In this document: piece by piece, positions 53,498-59,782 of the stretch
Layout of the letters: each line of letters begins with the position of its first letter
Numbering within the stretch: the first letter of the stretch is position 1
DNA from: Anaerotignum sp.
GTDB lineage: Bacteria; Bacillota; Clostridia; Lachnospirales; Anaerotignaceae
Length of the DNA stretch: 59,782 bases
Assembly (NCBI GenBank): GCA_020024265.1
Contig: JAHHTW010000011.1
Span: 1 to 59,782, forward strand
Direction: 5' to 3'
The notes under the pieces: generated by a model
What the model saw: the letters and a program-made list of their open reading frames with translations, nothing else
Database searches by the model: none
What the model was told of the DNA's origin: nothing
Position numbers and translations under genes: made by a program

Positions 53498-54661
53498 TTA
53501 TTTCTCAAATAAGTCCTTGACTTTCTCACCGAAAGATTTTTTTCCCTTTTCCGGCGGTGTCTCGGACTGTGCCGCCCCCGATGGAGCATCACCATAAAAT
53601 TGTCTGAGCAAGTCCTTCTGACGCTCTGTTAAATTGGTTGGAATCTCCACCTTGAGTGTAACTACCTGATTGCCTCTTACCTTTGGATTACGCAAACTTG
53701 GCACGCCTACACCACGCAATGTAATCACTGTATTGGGCTGTGTACCCGGCTTTACCGTATATTTCTGTTCCCCATCTACGGTCTTGATGCTGATTTCCGC
53801 ACCCAGCGCTGCCTGTACAAATGTAATAGGAACCTCTGAATAAATATCTGTTCCTTTGCGGATGAACATACGATCTGGCTGTACATATACCGTTACCAGC
53901 AAATCGCCGTATCCGCCGCCTTGCTCACCAATTTCCCCTTTGCCTGCCAAACGAATGGTCTGACCATTGTCAATACCTTTGGGTATATTGATTTCATATT
54001 TCTTTGTTTTCTTCACGCTGCCAGTACCATGACAAGTTGTGCAAGGGTCTTTGATAATTTTCCCTGTACCATGGCAAGCGGAACAGGGACGTACAGATGT
54101 CACTGCACCAAACATGGATTGCTGTACCACACGTTCCTGACCGGTACCATGGCACTTGCTACAGCTTTCTGCATGTGTACCTGGCTTTGCACCAGAGCCA
54201 TGACAAGTTTCACATTCATCCATAATAGGTACAGAAATTTCTTTCTTGCAACCAAAAATTGCTTCTTCAAACTTCAACTGTATATTGACATTCACATCTC
54301 TGCCACGTTTGGGGCCACTTCTTCTTGTGCTTCCACCAAAGCCAAAACCGCCACCAAACATACTGCTGAAAATATCGCCCAAGTCACCCATATCAAAGCC
54401 ATCAAAGCCTGCACCGCCGCCCATACCGCCTTGCTCAAATGCCGCATGACCAAATTGATCGTATTTTGCACGTTTTTGGGGGTCGCTCAACACTTCATAG
54501 GCTTCGTTGACTTCTTTGAATTTTTCTTCTGCTTCTTTATCACCAGGGTTTTGGTCAGGATGGTATTTGATTGCCATTTTACGATATGCTTTTTTGAGAT
54601 CTGCCTCACTTGCATTTTTGTTCGTACCCAAAACCTCATAATAATCTCTTTTTGCTGCCAA
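53498..54661 (-). CDS. dnaJ: Chaperone DnaJ (Hsp40)
   Basis: This 387-residue co-chaperone stimulates DnaK ATPase and delivers substrates. The J domain (1-70) has the HPD motif in IKYHPDQNPG, followed by the Gly/Phe-rich region (GGGFGFGG), four CxxCxGxG zinc repeats (about 150-220; CETCHGSG, CSKCHGTG, CSACHGTG, CTTCHGTG) and the C-terminal substrate-binding domain. I place the start at a TTG (54661), giving AAKRDYYEVLG directly after it, since GGTGGTGA lies just upstream; a GTG four codons earlier is the alternative. It is last in the operon. Confidence 0.97.
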   Translation of the reverse strand: MAAKRDYYEVLGTNKNASEADLKKAYRKMAIKYHPDQNPGDKEAEEKFKEVNEAYEVLSDPQKRAKYDQFGHAAFEQGGMGGGAGFDGFDMGDLGDIFSSMFGGGFGFGGSTRRSGPKRGRDVNVNIQLKFEEAIFGCKKEISVPIMDECETCHGSGAKPGTHAESCSKCHGTGQERVVQQSMFGAVTSVRPCSACHGTGKIIKDPCTTCHGTGSVKKTKKYEINIPKGIDNGQTIRLAGKGEIGEQGGGYGDLLVTVYVQPDRMFIRKGTDIYSEVPITFVQAALGAEISIKTVDGEQKYTVKPGTQPNTVITLRGVGVPSLRNPKVRGNQVVTLKVEIPTNLTERQKDLLRQFYGDAPSGAAQSETPPEKGKKSFGEKVKDLFEK

Positions 54662-54708
54662 CTTACTCACCACCTTGTTTTTCTGCTATTTCATATTGAC
54701 AAACGAAC

Positions 54709-54748
54709 GGCAAAAGCAGGGGCAGGTTTCCCCACCCTTGCTTTTTTC
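54709..54748 (-). terminator. Hairpin between dnaK and dnaJ
   Basis: A GC-rich stem with a GGGG/CCCC core flanked by GCAA/TTGC-type pairs lies in the 100-bp dnaK-dnaJ gap. It has a short T tract on the minus strand. It could be a partial terminator or processing site that sets the DnaK:DnaJ ratio. Confidence 0.4.
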
Positions 54749-54762
54749 ATACGAATTCTATT

Positions 54763-56595
54763 TTACAGTTCTTTGCCTTCGCCGTCAACTACATTGGGGT
54801 CGCCGCCTTGTGCAGCATCGCCACCCTGTGCCTGTGCCTGCTGGTACAGTTTTTCGGAAATCTTGTAGAATTCCTGTGTCAGTGCCTCTGTAGCAGATTT
54901 TACATTTTCTACATCTGTTTCTGTCATGGTTTCAGGCTGCATATCCTTTACCAGATCTTTCAGGCTGTTCAGTGCGCCTTCTACAGCTGCCTTTTCCCCA
55001 TCATCAATCTTGCCTTCCAATTCGCCCAATGTCTTTTCTGTCTGGAAAATCAGAGAGTCTGCATCGTTCTTTGCATCAATTGCTTCTTTTCTCTTTTTGT
55101 CCTGTTCTGCATACTGTTCTGCTTCTTTTACAGCCTTATCAATTTCCTCATCGGACAGATTGGAGCCTGCTGTGATTGTGATTTTCTGTTCTTTTCCTGT
55201 ACCCAAATCTTTTGCGGATACATTTACAATACCGTTTGCGTCGATATCAAATGTTACTTCAATCTGAGGTACACCACGTCTTGCAGGTGCGATACCATCC
55301 AGTTTGAACTGTCCCAGTGTCTTGTTGTCTTTTGCAAGAGGTCTTTCACCCTGTACAACATGGATATCAACTGCTGTCTGATTATCTTCTGCGGTAGAGA
55401 ATACCTGTTTTTTGTTTGTAGGGATGGTTGTGTTTCTGTCGATCAGCTTTGTTGCTACACCGCCCAGAGTTTCGATACCCAAGGACAAAGGTGTAACATC
55501 CAACAGCAGTACACTGCCAGCGCCTTCGTCGCCAGCCAGCTTACCACCCTGAATGGCAGCACCAACAGCTACACATTCATCAGGGTTGATGCCTTTGAAC
55601 GGCTCCTGACCTGTATATTTCTTTACTGCTTCCTGTACTGCGGGGATTCTTGTGGAACCACCTACCAAAAGCACCTTATCCACTTCACCAGCAGACAAGC
55701 CTGCATCCGAGAGTGCCTGACGCACAGGGCCCATTGTGCCGTCTACCAAATCGGCTGTCAATTCATCAAATTTTGCTCTGGTCAATGTGACATCCAAATG
55801 CTTCGGGCCATCCTGATTCATTGTAATGAAAGGCAGGTTGATGTTTGTAGAAGTAACAGTAGAAAGTTCTTTTTTCGCTTTTTCTGCTGCTTCTTTCAAA
55901 CGCTGCATTGCCATTTTATCTTTGGACAAATCCATGTTTTCTGCCTTTTTGAATTCGTTTACCAGATAATCAATGACTCTTTGGTCAAAGTCATCACCAC
56001 CCAGACGTGTGTTACCATTTGTTGCCAGAACTTCAATGACACCGTCACCGATTTCAATGATGGATACGTCGAATGTACCGCCGCCCAAATCATATACCAT
56101 AATTTTCTGTTCTGTTTCATTGTCCAAACCATAGGCAAGTGCTGCGGATGTGGGTTCGTTGATGATACGTTTTACATCCAGACCAGCAATACGACCAGCA
56201 TCCTTTGTTGCCTGACGCTGTGCATCATTGAAGTAAGCAGGTACTGTGATGACAGCTTCGGAAACTGTTTCACCCAGATAGCTTTCTGCATCTGCTTTCA
56301 ATTTCTGCAATACCATTGCAGAAATTTCCTGTGGGGAATAATCTTTGCCTTCGATATTTACTTTATAGTGGTCACCCATATGTCTTTTGATGGAGCTGAT
56401 TGTATTGTCAGGATTTGTAATTGCTTGACGTTTTGCAGTTTCACCAATCAGTCTTTCACCGTTTTTTGCAAAACCTACTACAGAAGGTGTTGTTCTTGCA
56501 CCATCACTATTTACAATGACAACTGGCTGACCACCTTCCATAACTGCTACACAAGAGTTTGTTGTACCTAAGTCAATACCAATAATTTTTCCCAT
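54763..56595 (-). CDS. dnaK: Chaperone DnaK (Hsp70)
   Basis: This 610-residue Hsp70 begins GKIIGIDLGTTNSCVAVMEGG and carries the ATPase motifs VPAYFNDAQRQATKDAG and VYDLGGGTFDVS, the linker DVTPLSLGIETLGG, and a substrate-binding domain ending in a Gln/Gly/Asp-rich tail. It is of the short Gram-positive type lacking the extended ATPase insertion. TAGGAGG 7 bp before the ATG supports the start. It is the third gene of the hrcA operon. Confidence 0.98.
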   Translation of the reverse strand: MGKIIGIDLGTTNSCVAVMEGGQPVVIVNSDGARTTPSVVGFAKNGERLIGETAKRQAITNPDNTISSIKRHMGDHYKVNIEGKDYSPQEISAMVLQKLKADAESYLGETVSEAVITVPAYFNDAQRQATKDAGRIAGLDVKRIINEPTSAALAYGLDNETEQKIMVYDLGGGTFDVSIIEIGDGVIEVLATNGNTRLGGDDFDQRVIDYLVNEFKKAENMDLSKDKMAMQRLKEAAEKAKKELSTVTSTNINLPFITMNQDGPKHLDVTLTRAKFDELTADLVDGTMGPVRQALSDAGLSAGEVDKVLLVGGSTRIPAVQEAVKKYTGQEPFKGINPDECVAVGAAIQGGKLAGDEGAGSVLLLDVTPLSLGIETLGGVATKLIDRNTTIPTNKKQVFSTAEDNQTAVDIHVVQGERPLAKDNKTLGQFKLDGIAPARRGVPQIEVTFDIDANGIVNVSAKDLGTGKEQKITITAGSNLSDEEIDKAVKEAEQYAEQDKKRKEAIDAKNDADSLIFQTEKTLGELEGKIDDGEKAAVEGALNSLKDLVKDMQPETMTETDVENVKSATEALTQEFYKISEKLYQQAQAQGGDAAQGGDPNVVDGEGKEL

Positions 56596-56685
56596 AATCG
56601 TTTCCTCCTAAAATCTATTTCTTTGATGATTATTTTTATATATGTTTTGAAAATTTTGAATGCCTATTGAGGCAGTTCATGCTTT

Positions 56686-57237
56686 TTAGTTTGCTACCTT
56701 TACCATGCTATGACGAATTACCTTATCCTTGTACCGGTATCCTTTGAGCATTTCCATGATAATTTCATTTTCGCCATAAGTATCATCATCTTCATGTGCA
56801 ACGGCTGCATGCAAATTGGGATCAAATTTTTCCCCTACTGCTTTGATTTCTTCTACACCCATGCCATGCAAAATTTCCAGGAACTGCTTGAGTGTCATTT
56901 GCACACCCTTGAAAAATGCATCTTCGGAGTTTGTGCCTTCCTCAATGGCAACGGCACGTTCCAAATTATCTACCACGGAAAGCAGTTGTTCGACGGTATC
57001 TCTGACACCATCGTCATACATACTTGCTTTTTCTTTGGATGTTCTTTTTCGAAAGTTATCAAATTCTGCCAAGCATCTCTGATACTTATCAAAGTGATCT
57101 GCCGCCTTTTTTTCCAGCTCAGCAATTTTCGCTTCTGTTTCATCCATTTCTTCTGCTTGCTGCTGCTCTGTTATTTCCGGCTGCTCTTCTATCACAACGT
57201 CTTTGATTTCTTCTTCATTCAAATGATTTTCTGCCAC
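56686..57237 (-). CDS. grpE: Nucleotide exchange factor GrpE
   Basis: This 183-residue protein starts with GTG at 57237, 5 bp after GAGGAG. An acidic N-terminus and long coiled coil (EEMDETEAKIAELEKKA) precede the conserved FDNFRKRTSKEK and the C-terminal beta domain (GVEEIKAVGEKFDPNLHAAVAHE). It releases ADP from DnaK. It lies 39 bp after hrcA and 90 bp before dnaK. Confidence 0.96.
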   Translation of the reverse strand: MAENHLNEEEIKDVVIEEQPEITEQQQAEEMDETEAKIAELEKKAADHFDKYQRCLAEFDNFRKRTSKEKASMYDDGVRDTVEQLLSVVDNLERAVAIEEGTNSEDAFFKGVQMTLKQFLEILHGMGVEEIKAVGEKFDPNLHAAVAHEDDDTYGENEIIMEMLKGYRYKDKVIRHSMVKVAN

Positions 57238-57276
57238 GTCTGCTCCTCTTTTCTATGATCATTTTTTATTTTTTCG

Positions 57277-58323
57277 CTAACCTTTCGGCTTGCCTTCCGA
57301 AAGGTTCTTGAGTACCTTTTCCATGCTGCTGACCATACCATTCAGTACAGAAATCACTTGAGAATAGTCCATACGTGTTGGACCAACAATACCTATCGTA
57401 CCTCTGGTATCATCACTCATTTTATATGTTGCAGTGATCACACTGCAATCCTGCATACTCTGTACAGAATTTTCACTGCCAATAAGTACCTGCATGTCTT
57501 CAGAATTGCTTCCTTCCAACAATGTGACGAGCACATCTTTTTCCTCCAATGTTTGGAACAAGGATTTTGCTTTTTGGATATCAGAAAATTCTGGACAAGC
57601 CAAAATATTTTTTGTACCACTCAAATGTACTTGTACTTTCTCTGCATCGTGCATCGTCTTTTCCATTGCCTTTAGAATATGCGGCAAAATCTCTTGATAT
57701 TCTGCCAATTCATTTCGCAGACAGCTGATGACATTTCCATCAATCTCTTGCACGGAATATCCTTGCAATACCTGATTGAGGCGCATGCCCATATTGAAAA
57801 TTTGTATTTCATCCGGTGCCATATCCATTTGAATGACATGATTCTTGATGAAATTATTCTCACTTGCAATCACAAGCAACACTGAGGAAGCATCCAAAGG
57901 AAGCAATCGAATCTGCTTGATGCGTGCACGTCTGCTGACTGGTTCCGAAATAATGGTTGTATAATTTGTCAGCGCCGACAAAGCTTTTGCAGTTTCTTCC
58001 AATAAATAATCAATGTGTCCTACATTGCGGCTGATCACACTTTGCAAATAATGCTGTTCCTCCGTACCAAGCTCTTTTTTCTGCATCAGCTGATCGACAT
58101 ACAATCGGTATCCCAAGTCAGATGGAATACGACCTGCGGAAGCATGTGGCTGCAAAATAAATCCCATTTCTTCCAAATCACTCATCTCATTTCGGATGGT
58201 TGCGGAGCTGATACCCAGATTATATTTTTTGGCAATGGTTCTGGAACCGACAGGCTCAGCCGTTTCAATATAATCGTTGATAATCGCTTGTAAAATTTGT
58301 ATCTTTCGTTCATTCAACGACAT
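57277..58323 (-). CDS. hrcA: Heat-inducible repressor HrcA
   Basis: This 348-residue repressor has an N-terminal winged HTH (LNERKIQILQAIINDYIETA; GISSATIRNEMSDLEEMGF) and a C-terminal dimerisation/regulatory domain with GTIGIVGPTRMDY. It binds the CIRCE operator found 42 bp upstream of its own start and so controls this operon, with GroE as the usual activity modulator. TAGGAGG 7 bp before the ATG sets the start. Confidence 0.97.
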   Translation of the reverse strand: MSLNERKIQILQAIINDYIETAEPVGSRTIAKKYNLGISSATIRNEMSDLEEMGFILQPHASAGRIPSDLGYRLYVDQLMQKKELGTEEQHYLQSVISRNVGHIDYLLEETAKALSALTNYTTIISEPVSRRARIKQIRLLPLDASSVLLVIASENNFIKNHVIQMDMAPDEIQIFNMGMRLNQVLQGYSVQEIDGNVISCLRNELAEYQEILPHILKAMEKTMHDAEKVQVHLSGTKNILACPEFSDIQKAKSLFQTLEEKDVLVTLLEGSNSEDMQVLIGSENSVQSMQDCSVITATYKMSDDTRGTIGIVGPTRMDYSQVISVLNGMVSSMEKVLKNLSEGKPKG

Positions 58324-58365
58324 TGCCCTCGCCTCCTAGTCATAAAGTCATTTGTTTTCCCTTTG

Positions 58366-58392
58366 TTAGCACTCACTAGATACGAGTGCTAA
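58366..58392 (-). promoter_or_regulatory. CIRCE operator
   Basis: The canonical inverted repeat TTAGCACTC-N9-GAGTGCTAA is perfectly conserved and lies between the hrcA promoter and its start codon. It is the HrcA binding site. Confidence 0.97.
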
Positions 58393-58403
58393 TTTCATAT
58401 ACT

Positions 58404-58438
58404 AAGATAGCACTTGCCACCGACAATGTCAAGTGCTA
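58404..58438 (-). promoter_or_regulatory. hrcA promoter with second CIRCE-like repeat
   Basis: TTGACA (58432-58427) and TATCTT (58409-58404) are exactly 17 bp apart on the minus strand. The -35 is embedded in another inverted repeat, AGCACTTG-N13-CAAGTGCT (58409-58437), with CIRCE-like arms but a spacer 4 bp longer than the canonical 9. Confidence 0.75.
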
Positions 58439-58500
58439 ATTGAAAAAAATCAAACTTTTTTACTTTATTTATAGAACCAGACATTCATTTTTACTGTCAC

Positions 58501-59640
58501 TTAATATGATAAAAATTCTATAAACACCTGATTGCTTACATCCAAGCCAAATGATGTCAAACGCAAAGCGCCCTCTTCTTCCACCAACAAACCTTCCTGG
58601 ATGAGTTTTTTGATTTGCGATGCATAAATATCATCCACCTGTTTGCCAAAACGTCTAAAAAAGCGATCCTTTTTTACACCTGCTGTCATGCGCAATCCCA
58701 TAAACATAAATTCTGCATATTGTTCCTGCAACGAAAGGATTTCCAAATCTTCCTTACACATCATACCGTCTTCCATCGCTTGTATATAGACTTCCAGTGC
58801 ATATGGATTGTGAAATCTCTCGCCCTGCCAGTAAGAGTGCGCCCCCAGACCAAAGCCCATATAGCTTTCATCCAGCCAGTATATTTGATTATGCCGGCTT
58901 TCTTTCCCTTTTTGTGCAAAATTAGAAATTTCATACTGATGGTATCCGGCAGACTGTAACATCTGAACTGCCATATGATACATTTCTCGGTCTAAATCTT
59001 CTGCTGTTTGCTGATACACCCCTTTTTCATAATAATCGTAAAACGGTGTCCCTTCTTCTATAATCAAGCTGTATGACGAAATATGCTCCGGTTGCAAAGC
59101 GATCATTTCCGTCAATGTTTCCTTCCAATCCTCCAATGTTTGCATAGGCAATGCAAACATCAAGTCCAGATTGATATTGTCAAATCCTGCCTTACGTGCA
59201 TTTTGATAATTCTCCAGAAATTGTGTCTTTGTATGAATTCGTCCCAATCTTTGCAGTAACGCATCCTGCCATGCCTGTATGCCCATACTCAATCGGTTAA
59301 AGCCTGCATCATGAAGGATTTGACACATCTGAAAATCGAGTGTACCTGGATTTGCTTCTATTGTAATTTCTGCATCCTCTGCTACATCATATGCATGAAA
59401 AATGGTTTGCAGCAAATTCGACAATACATTTGCCGGAAGTACCGTAGGCGTACCACCGCCAAAAAATATGGTTTGAATACGATATTCCTTACAGGATTCC
59501 GCTTTCATTTTTATTTCCTTTTGTAGTGCTTGTATGTATGACTCTTTCTGATCCTCCAATCCAGCAAAGGAAGGAAAATCACAGTACAAGCATTTCTGCC
59601 TGCAAAATGGAATGTGAATGTATAAACCTGTTTTTTTCAT
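58501..59640 (-). CDS. hemW: Radical SAM HemW (coproporphyrinogen III oxidase-like)
   Basis: This 379-residue radical SAM protein begins MKKTGLYIHIPFCRQKCLYC, carrying the C-x3-C-x2-C cluster motif, then FFGGGTPTVLP and the C-terminal HemW domain (GFGLGAHSYW; EFMFMGLRM). HemW is a heme-trafficking chaperone that was long mis-annotated as an oxygen-independent coproporphyrinogen oxidase; the gene order hemW-hrcA-grpE-dnaK-dnaJ supports HemW. GGGGG about 8 bp before the ATG supports the start. Confidence 0.95.
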   Translation of the reverse strand: MKKTGLYIHIPFCRQKCLYCDFPSFAGLEDQKESYIQALQKEIKMKAESCKEYRIQTIFFGGGTPTVLPANVLSNLLQTIFHAYDVAEDAEITIEANPGTLDFQMCQILHDAGFNRLSMGIQAWQDALLQRLGRIHTKTQFLENYQNARKAGFDNINLDLMFALPMQTLEDWKETLTEMIALQPEHISSYSLIIEEGTPFYDYYEKGVYQQTAEDLDREMYHMAVQMLQSAGYHQYEISNFAQKGKESRHNQIYWLDESYMGFGLGAHSYWQGERFHNPYALEVYIQAMEDGMMCKEDLEILSLQEQYAEFMFMGLRMTAGVKKDRFFRRFGKQVDDIYASQIKKLIQEGLLVEEEGALRLTSFGLDVSNQVFIEFLSY

Positions 59641-59682
59641 ATGTATTCCCCCTTTCCATTACACCATGGATGTCATAGAAAC

Positions 59683-59721
59683 AAAAAACGCTTCTACATA
59701 GACTACACTATGCAAAAGCGT
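59683..59721 (-). terminator. Terminator of the rRNA operon
   Basis: On the minus strand ACGCTT pairs with AAGCGT, with an inner CATAG/CTATG stem, followed by a T6 run. It lies just after the 5S gene. Confidence 0.85.
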
Positions 59722-59730
59722 CCTTTCAAT

Positions 59731-59782
59731 TGGATTCCGGCGACCATCTACTCTCCCAGGCAGCTGCCCGCCAAGTACCATC
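59731..59782 (-). rRNA. rrf: 5S ribosomal RNA, 3' end (cut by the window)
   Basis: Read on the minus strand, the last 50 bases contain the conserved 5S segment around GGTACTTGGCGGGCAGC, followed by CTGCCTGGGAGAGTAG and the closing GGTCGCCGG. Only the 3' part is inside the window; the rest lies to the right. An rRNA operon therefore reads leftward into this region, ending at the terminator at 59683-59721. The exact 3' end is uncertain by a few bases. Confidence 0.88.

Noticed and set aside
54808..56571. A 587-codon plus-strand frame opposite dnaK
   Set aside because: It mirrors the dnaK codons, is extremely Cys/Phe-rich and has no family resemblance. Long antisense frames are common opposite highly biased genes such as dnaK.
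58501..59640. Oxygen-independent coproporphyrinogen III oxidase (hemN)
   Set aside because: The radical SAM motif is shared, but the length, C-terminal domain and position before hrcA fit HemW, the heme chaperone.

Overview
The window reads as chromosomal DNA of a low-GC, anaerobic, spore-lineage Bacillota, most likely a Lachnospiraceae/Anaerotignaceae-type gut or sediment clostridium. The grounds are the hemW-hrcA-grpE-dnaK-dnaJ order with a CIRCE operator, AddB, a class II hybrid-cluster protein, a YtrA-type GntR operon, an SLH-domain surface protein and consistent AGGAGG ribosome binding sites. The assignment comes from gene content only; no 16S gene is in the window.

Layout. 0.9-5.3 kb: a lipoprotein and a heterodimeric ABC exporter. 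6.1-7.3 kb: an ECF sigma/anti-sigma pair. 7.5-13.4 kb: an O2/NO-stress and signalling block with a cupin and hybrid-cluster protein, a decayed Sel1-repeat gene, a hemerythrin-CheX fusion and a Cache-GGDEF cyclase. 13.8-19.7 kb: a six-gene YtrA-type ABC operon with a duplicated permease/extracytoplasmic-protein pair. 20.2-21.9 kb: adenine deaminase. 22.2-28.0 kb: a short YhfC-like membrane protein and a 1,639-residue SLH protein. 28.1-29.5 kb: gene-poor DNA with transposase debris. 29.5-43.4 kb: a bacterial microcompartment (BMC) locus. 44.2-52.8 kb: lipoproteins, AddB, a hot-dog thioesterase, a DMT transporter and a CDF metal transporter. 53.5-59.6 kb: the heat-shock operon and hemW. The right edge enters the 3' end of a 5S rRNA gene on the minus strand.

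The main discovery candidate is the BMC locus (about 31-43 kb). It encodes a complete minimal shell (two BMC-H hexamers, one BMC-T trimer, one EutN/CcmL pentamer). Two enzymes are interleaved with the shell genes: a dihydropyrimidinase/hydantoinase-type amidohydrolase with an extra N-terminal helical region, and a class V PLP enzyme with an EutQ-like N-terminal domain and a linker. No aldehyde dehydrogenase, alcohol dehydrogenase, PduL, B12 diol dehydratase or glycyl-radical enzyme is present, so this is not a standard metabolosome. Downstream in the same direction lie a four-subunit 2-oxoacid (pyruvate-type):ferredoxin oxidoreductase and a two-subunit ADP-forming acyl-CoA synthetase. This suggests a route from a cyclic ureide/amide via an amino acid and 2-oxoacid to acyl-CoA, then acid plus ATP. 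A DMT exporter and a NhaC-type antiporter close the cluster.

A divergent Crp/Fnr-family gene sits at the head of the locus. The 6-4-6 palindrome TGTAAA-N4-TTTACA occurs in the divergent promoter region and again upstream of nhaC. In both places it is centred 41.5 bp from the transcription start predicted from the -10 box, the class II activator position. In the divergent region it also overlaps the predicted start of the regulator's own transcript. I infer a small regulon with activation of the BMC genes and nhaC and autorepression of the regulator.
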